Under the pieces are notes generated by a model. The model did not search any database. It was not told the DNA's origin and saw nothing but the letters and a program-made list of their open reading frames with translations. Below, piece by piece: positions 51,455-61,074 of a DNA stretch of 64,000 nt. The DNA is taken from the NCBI RefSeq assembly GCF_051521505.1, contig NZ_CP150356.1, positions 9,486,001 to 9,550,000 of the forward strand. The letters are read 5' to 3'. The translations under genes and the position numbers were made by a program. Numbering within the stretch: position 1 is the first letter of the stretch; every line of letters begins with the position of its first letter. The stretch is from Sorangium sp025924095. GTDB taxonomy: Bacteria; Myxococcota_A; Polyangia; Polyangiales; Polyangiaceae.

Positions 51455-51737
51455 CCGGAATTTAACGCAAAGGCGCAAAGGCGCAAAGACGCAAAAGGCA
51501 AGGGAGGGGGAAAGGAGTCATTCCTGCACTACGTCGGCCACGCGGTGGATACCCTGCCTCACGCTCACCAAGCGCGAAGGCAAGCGCCTCTTCGTAGACT
51601 GTTTGGAGCAGCCCCGGGCCTCCAAGGAATGCACCTCGATCGCCGCATCGACGACGAGCTTGGCCATCTCCTTCTCGGCCATTCTCTCTCCGTCGTTTTG
51701 CGCCTTTGCGCCTTTGCGCCTTTGCGTTGAATTCTGG
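51455..51737. mobile_element. Decayed GxxExxY element bounded by 44-bp inverted repeats
   Basis: Left end 51455-51498 and right end 51694-51737 are inverted copies of each other with only a few mismatches. Both consist of the (aaaggcgc)n motif, i.e. AACGCAAAGGCGCAAAGGCG. I recognise this repeat as the typical flank of GxxExxY genes in many genomes. The inside carries the N-terminal part of such a gene on the minus strand, broken. The whole looks like a non-autonomous or dead mobile cassette. Confidence 0.7.
51518..51682 (-). pseudogene. GxxExxY (PD-(D/E)XK-type) protein remnant
   Basis: From the ATG at 51682 (Shine-Dalgarno ggagagag) the frame reads MAEKEMAKLVVDAAIEVHSL, the family N-terminus. 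At the ccttggaggcccggg stretch the frame breaks; the proper continuation (GGPGLLQTVYEEALAFALGERE) is in another frame. The remnant covers roughly the first 40% of a ~125-residue family member and lacks the rest. Confidence 0.7.
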
Positions 51738-51825
51738 CTGCTCCACAGGATCTGCGCTGCGCGTACGGAGAACGTCTCGATCGGTTGGCGCTGAATTGGG
51801 CTTCCGGGCAGCGTGGTCGCGCGTA

Positions 51826-51861
51826 CCGCCGTCGTGTGAGACTCCCGCCGTCGTGTGAGAC
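51826..51861. repeat. 17-bp direct repeat, two copies
   Basis: ccgccgtcgtgtgagac at 51826-51842 and 51845-51861, 19-bp period, in the 227-bp space between the GxxExxY remnant and the helical protein gene. Nothing else is seen in that space. Confidence 0.7.
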
Positions 51862-51964
51862 AGGTCTCGCCTTGCTCGCTCGCGTCCGGGGAGCAGGGCT
51901 CGGGGCCGGACGTGCTGCTGCAAGCCGGCCGGCGGCTAACCTGGCGACGCCCGCAGGGGCCGCC

Positions 51965-52816
51965 TCAGCTCACGAGCTCGCCGTCTCCCGCGCCGGCCTT
52001 CTCTTCTTCCTCTTCGCCTTCACCCACCGCCGGCCGCCCCGGCTCCTCCACGCTCGACCCCTCGCCCGCGGTCACCCCGCCATACCGCTTGCCGGCCCGC
52101 TCCGAGGCCTTCAGCACGGGCCCGCGGATCGTCTCGACCGCCTCGGCCGGCGCATCGGAGAGCTCCAGGTTGGAGAGCACCGCGGAGACGACCCGGAACC
52201 ACTGGCTGCGCGCCGCCGCGATCGTCGCCCGGGTCACCGGCGCCGTCTTTTCCTTCGCGGCGAGCTCGTCCCGCTGGTGCTCGATCGCCTCGAGCTCCTT
52301 GCCCGTCTTGATCCACCGCTGCGTCGTGTGGAGCAGCGTTGTCTTCCCGGCCGCCGGGATCCCCTTCAGGAGCTCGCCGATCGACGGCTCCTCGTCGAGG
52401 AGCCGGGCGATCCGCGCTGTGTTGCCCGCCTCCGCGGTCGGCGAGGCCTTGATGATGGTGAGCCCGTTCGGAAACAGCCTCGGTTGCACCTGGTCGCAGG
52501 TCGCGGCGCGCTCTCGCTCCGGAGGGTCCGCTCCGAGGCAATGCTCGCGGTGCGCGTCGATACCCCAGCACACGGCCCTGGCGAGGTGATCGTGGCGCTC
52601 GTCGACCCGCGCGACCTCCTCGTTCAAGGCGCTCATCCTGGCCGATGGCCCGGCCTTGCTCGGGCGCACCGCGAGCACGGCCTCGTGGGCTGTGATCACC
52701 TTCGGGTGCAGGCCGGCGATCTCGGGGATCGAGAGGAACAGCCGCTTCCGTTGCGCGCTCTCGACCCACGGGGACAACAGCGCAACCATCTCTTCGATCA
52801 TCAGGTGCTTCAACAT
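51965..52816 (-). CDS. All-helical hypothetical protein with acidic tail
   Basis: 283 residues from the ATG at 52816 with Shine-Dalgarno gaggaggtc. The first ~235 residues are helical (LIEEMVALLSPWVESAQRK-like start, NEEVARVDERHDHLARAV, TIAAARSQWFRVVSAVLSNL); the tail is acidic (VGEGEEEEEKAGAGDGE). The segment PNGLTIIKASPTAEAG is repeated as a degenerate copy on the minus strand at 55781-55843, so this is a multi-copy family. No enzyme motif, signal or membrane segment. The upstream 697 bp hold the phased palindrome array. Confidence 0.7.
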   Translation of the reverse strand: MLKHLMIEEMVALLSPWVESAQRKRLFLSIPEIAGLHPKVITAHEAVLAVRPSKAGPSARMSALNEEVARVDERHDHLARAVCWGIDAHREHCLGADPPERERAATCDQVQPRLFPNGLTIIKASPTAEAGNTARIARLLDEEPSIGELLKGIPAAGKTTLLHTTQRWIKTGKELEAIEHQRDELAAKEKTAPVTRATIAAARSQWFRVVSAVLSNLELSDAPAEAVETIRGPVLKASERAGKRYGGVTAGEGSSVEEPGRPAVGEGEEEEEKAGAGDGELVS

Positions 52817-52904
52817 CGCAAAGACCTCCTCGTTTGGGGTACAGCGTGTCCGGTCAGGAGATGACGAGGCGGCGAGCCCGTCAAGCGGACCGCCGGTTTC
52901 CGAC

Positions 52905-53124
52905 GGATCGAGACCAACCCGGCCGCCTGAAAAGGAGGTGTCACGGAGGTCACGACCAGCGCTGGCGCTCGTTACGAGGCCGCCGAAAGGTCACGACCCA
53001 TCGCGGAGGATCTTTTCAGGCCTGAACGAAGGTCCCAACCGAAGAAATTGAATTTTTTCATACAAATGAACAGGTCCCGACCGGTCCACCGGCTCCCCAC
53101 GAGCCTCCGCGCCTGGTCGAGACC
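52905..53124. repeat. Array of GGTCnnGACC palindromes at ~42-bp spacing
   Basis: Sites begin at 52905 (GGATCGAGACC), 52948 (GGTCACGACC), 52989 (GGTCACGACC), 53031 (GGTCCCAACC), 53073 (GGTCCCGACC) and 53115 (GGTCGAGACC). Four are exact GGTCnnGACC. Successive distances are 43, 41, 42, 42 and 42 bp, i.e. four turns of B-DNA, while the ~31 bp between sites differ in sequence and base composition (one is AT-rich with aattttttcatacaaatg). The array lies in the 697-bp divergent space between 52816 (-) and 53514 (+). The rest of that space (53125-53400) shows no gene. Confidence 0.8.
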
Positions 53125-53414
53125 ACGCGGGGGACAGCCGAACGATCGGTCGTACCGGGTGGACGGCACCGCCGGCTCCTCTCCTCCAGGTAGAAGCGCC
53201 GCGAAATACGGGCTCGGCTGCCCACGGCCCGAGTCCACGCCGGCCGCACTTCACGCGTTCGGCCACCTGGGCGGCGGCGCCTCCTGTGCTCGATGCCCGT
53301 CGTGCTCGACGCGCTCGGCGTTCCAGAGCTTCCACATGCGGCGCCGCATGTCACCTACGCTTGCATACATGTTTTTTATCTAACAAACAAGGGCGCACGA
53401 GGTCACTTCATTTC

Positions 53415-53443
53415 TTGACCAGAATCGAGCATCACGCTACACA
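53415..53443 (+). promoter_or_regulatory. Candidate promoter of the TA-like module
   Basis: TTGACC at 53415-53420 and TACACA at 53438-53443 are spaced 17 bp, in an AT-richer stretch, with the start codon at 53514. Confidence 0.45.
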
Positions 53444-53458
53444 TATCTCCGCCCGGCT

Positions 53459-53496
53459 GGCTCGATGCCGGGCACCGTCCGGCTTGATGCCGGGCA
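53459..53496. promoter_or_regulatory. Two 16-bp direct repeats in the leader of the TA-like module
   Basis: ggctcgatgccgggca (53459-53474) and ggcttgatgccgggca (53481-53496) differ at one base, 22-bp period (two helical turns). They lie between the candidate -10 and the start codon, an expected place for autoregulation by the XRE-domain protein encoded downstream. Confidence 0.5.
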
Positions 53497-53513
53497 AGCA
53501 ATAAGGAGTCTCG

Positions 53514-54167
53514 ATGTCACCTGGCCCGACGTTCTTCTCGACCTTCAATGAGACGACGGTGAGGGATAGGTTCGTCGCTGCCCTGAAGCGTGCGTACGAC
53601 ACCACCTGTGAGCACCATGTTGCGGACCGGGGAAGCAACGAACAGATGTTCGGATTCAACCTTTACGGTTTCGCAGTCCACGAGTTAATCAAGGAGGCGA
53701 AGGATTCCGGAAGCTCTATCAAGCTGGCTAGTCGGAATCCAACTTTTCGCCTGAAGGTGAATGAGTACGAGATCGCCTGCCACAGAGTTGGGCACCACGC
53801 AACAGAAGACATCATGAAATGCCTCCCCAAGAACGAGGGAGCTGTCAGCAAGATGCACGAGATTCAGCTTTGGCTTCGTGGCCTCGATCTTGGGCTGGAC
53901 AAGGCGCGGAAGCTGGTGCTCGGGCACTTGGGCAACAATGAAGACGGCTTCGAGGCAGCCTACCTCTGCTTCCCAGGCACGACAAAGGGGAAAAGGATCA
54001 CGAGCTGGGCCTATGCCCATCCCATTTGGGTCAAGGATCAGCATCCCCTTCCAGTCGCCGTCACCCAGCAGAACGGCCATCGTGCCCCGGATGAGAAGAT
54101 AGAGGATCTCAAGCCCAAGCGCCGAGAAAAGAAAGACAAGGGCGATGGATCGCAAGGGAACGAATGA
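53514..54167 (+). CDS. Putative toxin of an XRE-ImmA/IrrE toxin-antitoxin pair (RmrT-like)
   Basis: 217 residues from the ATG at 53514 with Shine-Dalgarno aaggag. Landmarks: FGFNLYGFAVHELIKE, NPTFRLKVNEYEIACHRVG, AYLCFPGTTKGKRITSWAYAHPIW, and a lysine-rich tail. No nuclease or protease motif recognised. The general pattern (FGxxxYxxxxH...GNxxDGxxxxYLxxPxxxxxxxxxWxxxxPIW) is what I recall from the partner of HTH-ImmA/IrrE proteins named RosmerTA. It overlaps the downstream gene by 23 bp and is clearly AT-richer than core genes, a sign of transfer. Toxicity is inference. Confidence 0.62.
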   Translation: MSPGPTFFSTFNETTVRDRFVAALKRAYDTTCEHHVADRGSNEQMFGFNLYGFAVHELIKEAKDSGSSIKLASRNPTFRLKVNEYEIACHRVGHHATEDIMKCLPKNEGAVSKMHEIQLWLRGLDLGLDKARKLVLGHLGNNEDGFEAAYLCFPGTTKGKRITSWAYAHPIWVKDQHPLPVAVTQQNGHRAPDEKIEDLKPKRREKKDKGDGSQGNE

Positions 54168-55257
54168 ACCGCTTTTTCCGGTTGGCAGCTCCAACCTACA
54201 TCTAGCGACTCATTTATTTTCGCCAACGCGACTCACGCTTGCCCGTGAACTACGTGGACTAACCAAGGCCGAATTAGCTAGCCGAATCCAGAAGACCCCC
54301 GCTGCGGTCGGCCAGTTCGAGGCAGGCCGAGCGAAGCCTGAGGCAAAGACGGTCGCCGCCATGGCTCTGGCCCTCGGAGTTCCGGTTGGATTCTTCGCTT
54401 ATCGACCAGGTGCAACACCGCTGATGACGGCAGAAGAATGTCACTTTCGCAGCCTTCGAGCGGCGAGCCAGCGGGAGAGGCGTCGTGTTCTAGCTGCCGG
54501 AGTGCTTCTTTGCGACCTGGTCACTGAGCTAGAAGAAGAGATCGAATTTCCGCATGAACAGGTCAGCTCCGCGGCCTGCACAGCAACAACGGCCGAGGAC
54601 ATCGAACAATGTGCCGCGGCAGTTCGTCGACACTGGGGGCTTGGCCTCGGACCGATCCCGAACATTGTCAAGCTACTGGAGAGCAAAGGCATCATCGTAA
54701 CGGTAGTCCCAAAAACCTGTAGAGAAATCGACGCATTTTCTGCCTGGCACACGAGACGGCCAATCATATTCTTAGTCGATCACACTGAACCCAGTCGGGT
54801 GCGCTATGACGCAGCACACGAACTCGGACATCTCGTAATGCATGTAGACGTAACCCCAGGAAGCCCTGAATTGGAGCGTCAAGCGAATCGGTTTGCAGCG
54901 GCGTTCCTGCTTCCGCGCGAGTCCTTTTTACCAGAGTGCCCTGGCTGGCTGAACTGGGACCACTTCTACGAGCTTAAGCAACGTTGGCGAGTATCTGTTC
55001 AGGCTCTAGTGCGACGCGCGTACGACCTCGGACGCATCTCGGAGGCAACGTATCGCCGCGCTTTCGTGCAGTTGAATGCTAGAAACGAACGGCTTCGAGA
55101 AATGTTTGAGCCCCCACCGGAAGTACCCACCATGATTGCGAACGCCCTTCAGGAGGTTCAACAAGATCTGCCGCTATCGAAGATTGCAGAAAAGCTGTTT
55201 CTTTCCGAAGCGGACCTTTCGATCATCAACCTACAGCTGTCCAACGCGACGTCGTAA
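54145..55257 (+). CDS. XRE-HTH/ImmA-IrrE metallopeptidase (RmrA-like antitoxin/regulator)
   Basis: 370 residues from the ATG at 54145. N-terminal HTH_XRE (~29-85: LTLARELRGLTKAELASRI, VGQFEAGRAKPEAKTVAAM), a helical linker, and an ImmA/IrrE zinc-peptidase domain (~170-265) with AAHELGHLVMH (HEXXH at 225-229) and ERQANRFAAAFLLP, where Glu is the expected third ligand. It is fused in the order typical of COG2856 regulators and of the RosmerTA antitoxin RmrA. All metal ligands are present, so proteolysis of a bound repressor or toxin is possible. Base composition is like the preceding gene, unlike the core. Confidence 0.88.
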   Translation: MDRKGTNEPLFPVGSSNLHLATHLFSPTRLTLARELRGLTKAELASRIQKTPAAVGQFEAGRAKPEAKTVAAMALALGVPVGFFAYRPGATPLMTAEECHFRSLRAASQRERRRVLAAGVLLCDLVTELEEEIEFPHEQVSSAACTATTAEDIEQCAAAVRRHWGLGLGPIPNIVKLLESKGIIVTVVPKTCREIDAFSAWHTRRPIIFLVDHTEPSRVRYDAAHELGHLVMHVDVTPGSPELERQANRFAAAFLLPRESFLPECPGWLNWDHFYELKQRWRVSVQALVRRAYDLGRISEATYRRAFVQLNARNERLREMFEPPPEVPTMIANALQEVQQDLPLSKIAEKLFLSEADLSIINLQLSNATS

Positions 55258-55780
55258 GTAGCATGCGGCGGGACGGCGCCGAGTTCGCCCCTGAGCCGCT
55301 CGCTCCCGCGCTACGCTGTGCAGTTCATGAAGGACATACACCCATCAGCTGCTGGAGCGTCCGTCTGTTGTTCAGTATGGGGCACAGTTTGGCGGGACCG
55401 TTCAGTGGTCCGGGTGTTCATCAACCATGTGGTTGGCGAACAGTCCTCGTCCAGAAATCCGCTGCACCGCGACGATTTCGCTTGGCCACGGCGACGACAC
55501 CGTGCGCGCCGGCGTGCTCCGCGACCGCTGCGGCTGCAGCGGCGGAGGGGGCCATGCCGAGCTCGCGCCCATGCTCCTCGTCGCCCGCACGGCTCGCGAG
55601 TTCGGCCAGGTGGATGACGTCACCATCGACCGCCCGAGCTCGTGCTCGCGGACCTCGACGCCGCAGCCGCGCTGTCTGCTCGGGCGCGATGTACGGTCGC
55701 CGTGCATCGTGAGCGGGGCGTTCAGCTCGCCAGGAGGCTGAAAGCAAGTGCTGATCGAACGCGAGCGCAAGTCGATCACG

Positions 55781-55843
55781 GCGCCGTCCGCCTCCGCCGT
55801 CGGTGACGCGTTGGGGATGGTGCGCCCGTTCGGAGCGAGCGCC
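55781..55843 (-). pseudogene. Remnant of a paralogue of the 51965-52816 helical protein gene
   Basis: The DNA matches 52419-52481 at 47 of 63 positions by hand count, including gatggtgxgcccgttcgga. The translated remnant APNGRTIPNASPTAEAD parallels FPNGLTIIKASPTAEAG of the intact gene. Flanking frame is not maintained, so it is a fragment. Confidence 0.55.
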
Positions 55844-55909
55844 CGGGGGGTCGAGACCCCGCGGCGGCGTCGCCCCGGCCGATCGCGCGAGCAGCGCGTC
55901 CGCCTTGCC

Positions 55910-55979
55910 ACGACCGCGCCCCCCTGGATCGACGCCGACCGCGACAGCCGCTCCTCCGCCCGCGCGGCCGACCCGGGAC
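55910..55979 (+). repeat. Right direct repeat of the 51-56 kb island
   Basis: 80% identical to the 3' end of the CehA-like gene (51181-51250), same orientation. Translated in the matching frame it gives TTAPPWIDADRDSRSSARA against MTAPLWIDADGDGRSLGRA. It is not attached to a complete gene and lies 58 bp before the threonylcarbamoyl-AMP synthase gene. Confidence 0.7.
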
Positions 55980-56036
55980 CGCCCCCGTCGGTTTTCGTTT
56001 GCCTCCCGCGCGCACGGGCAACATGGACCGCGGCGC

Positions 56037-57026
56037 ATGCGAACCGAGCGGCTCGCCGCGGACGCGGCATCCATCGCACGGGCCGCCGAGATCCTCCGAC
56101 GCGGAGGGCTCGTCGCCTTCCCCACCGAGACGGTCTACGGGCTCGGCGCGCGCGCCGACGACGCGCGCGCGGCGCGCGGCATCTTCGAGGCGAAGGGCCG
56201 GCCGCCCGGCAACCCGCTGATCGTCCACGTCTTGGATGTCGCGGCCGCCCGCGCGCTCGCCGACGCCTGGCCGGCGGACGCCGAGCGCCTCGCGCAGGCG
56301 ATGTGGCCGGGTCCCCTCACCCTCGTCGTCGCGCGCCGGCCCGACCGCGTCGCCGACGACGTGGCCGCCGGCGGGCCGACCGTGGCGATCCGCGTGCCCG
56401 TGCACCCTGTCGCGCGCGCCCTGCTCGACGCCGTCGCGCTGCCGATCGCCGCGCCGAGCGCCAACCGCTCCACCGAGATCTCGCCGACCACCGCCGAGCA
56501 CGTCGAGAAGAGCCTCGGCGGGCGCATCGACGCCATCCTCGACGGCGGACCGACCGCCGTCGGCATCGAGTCCACCATCGTCGACGTCACGACCTCACCG
56601 GCGCGGCTGCTTCGCCCAGGGCACGTGGCCGCCGAGACGATCGCCGCCCTCGTGCCGCTCCAGACGACCGCCGGGCTGATCACCGCCCCGGCCGAGCGCG
56701 CCCCGTCCCCGGGGACGCACGCGCGCCACTACGCCCCGCACGCGCAGGTGGCGCTCGTCCCCGCGGAGGCCGTCCGCGGCGAGATCGAGCGCGCCGCGCG
56801 GGCCGGCGCGCGCGCCGGCGCCATCGAGCACGGCCGCCGCACCGCGACCGGGCCGCACGCCGAGCTCCTCCCCGCGGATCCAGCCGGCTATGCGGCGGCG
56901 CTCTACGCCGCGCTGCACCGGCTCGAGGACGCCGGCTGCGACGTGATCGTCATCGCCGCCGTCCCCGAGGACCCGGCGTGGGACGCCGTGCGGGACAGGC
57001 TGACGCGCGCCTCCGCAGCCCCCTGA
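56037..57026 (+). CDS. L-threonylcarbamoyladenylate synthase, Sua5 type
   Basis: 329 residues from the ATG at 56037. YrdC/TsaC domain (~1-200): GGLVAFPTETVYGLGARA, IFEAKGRPPGNPLIVHV, MWPGPLTLVV, VAIRVPVHPVARALL, APSANRSTEISPTTAEHV, followed by the Sua5 C-terminal domain with SPGTHARHYAPHA. Makes TC-AMP for t6A37 of tRNAs. The C-terminal domain distinguishes it from the short TsaC form. Confidence 0.93.
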   Translation: MRTERLAADAASIARAAEILRRGGLVAFPTETVYGLGARADDARAARGIFEAKGRPPGNPLIVHVLDVAAARALADAWPADAERLAQAMWPGPLTLVVARRPDRVADDVAAGGPTVAIRVPVHPVARALLDAVALPIAAPSANRSTEISPTTAEHVEKSLGGRIDAILDGGPTAVGIESTIVDVTTSPARLLRPGHVAAETIAALVPLQTTAGLITAPAERAPSPGTHARHYAPHAQVALVPAEAVRGEIERAARAGARAGAIEHGRRTATGPHAELLPADPAGYAAALYAALHRLEDAGCDVIVIAAVPEDPAWDAVRDRLTRASAAP

Positions 57027-57206
57027 GCCGGCCGCGCGAGCGGCGAACAACGCTGGGCGAACAACGCTGGAAGAGGGCCTCCGCCGCGCCCAGGTGGGTT
57101 TTCATCCCCCGCGCTGGCGGTTTGTGGCAAATCAGGGTCGCCCACCCGCCGGGTGAGCTACCTTCCCTCGCCCGTCTCGCCCGTCTCGCCCTTCCTCGTC
57201 GACCCC

Positions 57207-58391
57207 ATGCCGGCAACGTCCCGCGCCGCCGTCCCCAGCCTCGCCGCCGTCGGCCTCGCCGCCGCGCTCGTCGCCGCCCCGCCGGACGCCGGCGCCAGCC
57301 TGCTCGACGAGCCGCCGAAGCGCGCGAGCTTCAACCTGAACGAGACGGTCGCGCCGGAGCTGCCGCTCCTCCGCGCCTTCCGCAACGCCGCCGTCGAACG
57401 CCCCGGCCCGCTCCGGCTCTACATGAGCAGCGCGTACGGGAAATGGCAGCAGCAGCCGTGGTGGCAGCTCGCCTGGGGCAACGCGCGCCCGGACGCCGCC
57501 GACCTCGGCGAGCGCAGCCTCGCCGCCGCCGCCCCCGGCGCCCCGGCGTTCGCGAGCGCGTACTCGCCCCTCTCCCCGTTCGAGCCGCCCGGATCCCTTC
57601 ACCTCGATCCGGCCGCGCCGGCGTGGCTCCGCCAGCTCGATCCGATCCTCGGCCCGCCGTTCCTCGCGACCACGGGGCCGAGCCTCTCGTCGAACGGCTT
57701 CGATCTGCTCTGGGACCCGCCGAAGAAGCAGCCCCCTGACTGGCGCTGCCGCCGGGGCCCGGTCCAGTTCGCCCGGTACGGCGGACAGCACGACGCCTTC
57801 GAGCTCGTGCGCTGCGACGGCTCCGTCGCGCCCGGCGCGCTCGATCGCCTGTCGATCATGGCGCGCCCCCCCGAGGCGCCGGACCCGGGCGAGCTGCTGC
57901 CCGACGAGCCCGACGAAGGCACGTGGCAACGGGCGCTCGAGTGGGTGCCCCAGGTCCGCCTCGTCCACCCGCGCCTGCTCTGGGCGCTCCAGCAGATCGC
58001 CGACGCCTTCCCGCGCCGCGGGGTCCACATCTTCAGCGGCTACCGGCCGCGCCCCGCCAGCGACGGGCCGGCGCGGGGGAAGGCCTCCGGCGGTCACCAC
58101 AGCCAGCACGCCGAGGGGCGCGCCATGGACATCCTCGTCATGGGCGTCCCGAACGCGGCGCTGTTCCAGTTCTGTCGCACGCTCGACGACGTCGGCTGCG
58201 GGTTCTACCCGAACAGCAAGTTCGTCCACGTCGACGTGCGCCGCCCCGGCACCGGCCGCCTCTTCTGGATCGACGCCTCCGGGCCCGGCCAGCCGTCGGA
58301 GTACGTCGATTCCTGGCCCGGCGTCGTCGAGAGCGGAGGGCTCTCCCGGGGAGCACAGGGCGCGCGCTCCGGCGCGCCGGCGCCTCGCTGA
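57207..58391 (+). CDS. DUF882/M15-like murein endopeptidase
   Basis: 394 residues from the ATG at 57207; a GTG at 57153 would add 18 residues without a signal. Signal peptide (LAAVGLAAALVAAPPDAGA), a ~200-residue N-terminal region ending near PDWRCRRGPVQFARYGG, then the peptidase domain: LLWALQQIADAF, IFSGYRP, HHSQHAEGRAMDILVMG (His-x6-Asp zinc ligands) and FVHVDVR with the last His. Related to YcbK/MepK, which cut peptidoglycan crosslinks. The N-terminal extension is larger than in enterobacterial YcbK. Confidence 0.82.
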   Translation: MPATSRAAVPSLAAVGLAAALVAAPPDAGASLLDEPPKRASFNLNETVAPELPLLRAFRNAAVERPGPLRLYMSSAYGKWQQQPWWQLAWGNARPDAADLGERSLAAAAPGAPAFASAYSPLSPFEPPGSLHLDPAAPAWLRQLDPILGPPFLATTGPSLSSNGFDLLWDPPKKQPPDWRCRRGPVQFARYGGQHDAFELVRCDGSVAPGALDRLSIMARPPEAPDPGELLPDEPDEGTWQRALEWVPQVRLVHPRLLWALQQIADAFPRRGVHIFSGYRPRPASDGPARGKASGGHHSQHAEGRAMDILVMGVPNAALFQFCRTLDDVGCGFYPNSKFVHVDVRRPGTGRLFWIDASGPGQPSEYVDSWPGVVESGGLSRGAQGARSGAPAPR

Positions 58392-58649
58392 CGTCGCCTG
58401 CCCGCGGGCGCCCTCGCACCTCCTCCGGGCTTCACCTGCGCTATCGGGCAGCGCCGCAGTCCATTCCCGTTCCGGATGGAGAAAGCTCCAGGGCGCGGCG
58501 AGCTTGCCTCCCCGGGATCGGTGTTAAGCTTGGGTTCCCCCTGGGCGCGCGGCGCACGATCGAGGGCGGAGCTCGGAGAGCCGGGCTTCGCTCCCGCACC
58601 TCCGGCGGCCAAGGCCGCCCCGCGGTCGCCCCGGAGAAAAAGGTGCGAA

Positions 58650-60707
<2,058 letters not shown>

Positions 60708-60725
60708 CCCGGCGGCGCGCGTAGA

Positions 60726-60771
60726 GGCTGACCGGGCGCGGCGCCTCGCCCGCGCCGCGCCGCGGTCAGCC
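60726..60771. terminator. Strong bidirectional stem-loop between prkA and convergent small gene
   Basis: GGCTGACCGGGCGCGGCGC pairs with GCGCCGCGCC-g-CGGTCAGCC (19 pairs, one bulged base) around a 7-nt loop CTCGCCC. It lies 18 bp after prkA and overlaps the stop codon of the minus-strand gene. No T-tract, but stem strength and position between convergent genes support termination on both strands. Confidence 0.7.
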
Positions 60772-61029
60772 GTCCCGCCTGAGCTTCGCGATCTCGCGCT
60801 CCAGGGAGGCCACCGTCCGCTTGAGGTCGCGGACCTCCTCGACGGTCGCCAGGCCCATCGCCTTGGCGAACGTCTCCCTCTGCTCCGCCGTGAACGAGGA
60901 GACCCGGCCGGGCACGCTCATCGCGGTCATGAACAGCCGCATGAACCGCTCGTCCTGCATCAGCTTCGCCACGTTCGGGTTCGCGGCGAGCTTCAACCCC
61001 TCGGAGACCAGCTTGTCCTTCAGCGCCAT
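60766..61029 (-). CDS. Small coiled-coil protein
   Basis: 87 residues from the ATG at 61029. N-terminal part MALKDKLVSEGLKLAANPNVAKLMQ, C-terminal heptads VRDLKRTVASLEREIAKLRR typical of a short coiled coil. Phasin-like or polymer-granule-associated small proteins look similar, but I have no firm family. Lies 45 bp after the PP2C gene on the same strand. Confidence 0.7.
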   Translation of the reverse strand: MALKDKLVSEGLKLAANPNVAKLMQDERFMRLFMTAMSVPGRVSSFTAEQRETFAKAMGLATVEEVRDLKRTVASLEREIAKLRRDG

Positions 61030-61074
61030 GCGCGCAGCCTAGCCGACTTTCGAGCGGGCGCGTCAGCCCGCGCG

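Larger units (their letters stand above)
55258..56036. other. Gene-poor right end of the island with remnants
   Basis: 779 bp without a gene I can support. It contains a degenerate minus-strand copy of part of the helical protein gene (55781-55843) and the right copy of the 70-bp direct repeat (55910-55979). Several frames are open because of base composition, and 55420-55740 (-) has protein-like stretches (DVIHLAELASRAGDEEH), but no consistent start, length or family. Confidence 0.6.

Noticed and set aside
52905..53124. CRISPR array
   Set aside because: The constant part is only 10-11 bp, itself palindromic, with no cas genes nearby; the true repeats of CRISPR arrays are longer.
52905..53124. 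14-residue protein repeat (GRDL every 42 bp) on the minus strand
   Set aside because: The frame contains a stop and a one-base spacing change, and only the GRDL codons recur, so the conservation is at DNA level.
55427..55741. Open frames in the island's right end as genes
   Set aside because: No start with Shine-Dalgarno, no family, and clear remnants of other genes nearby.
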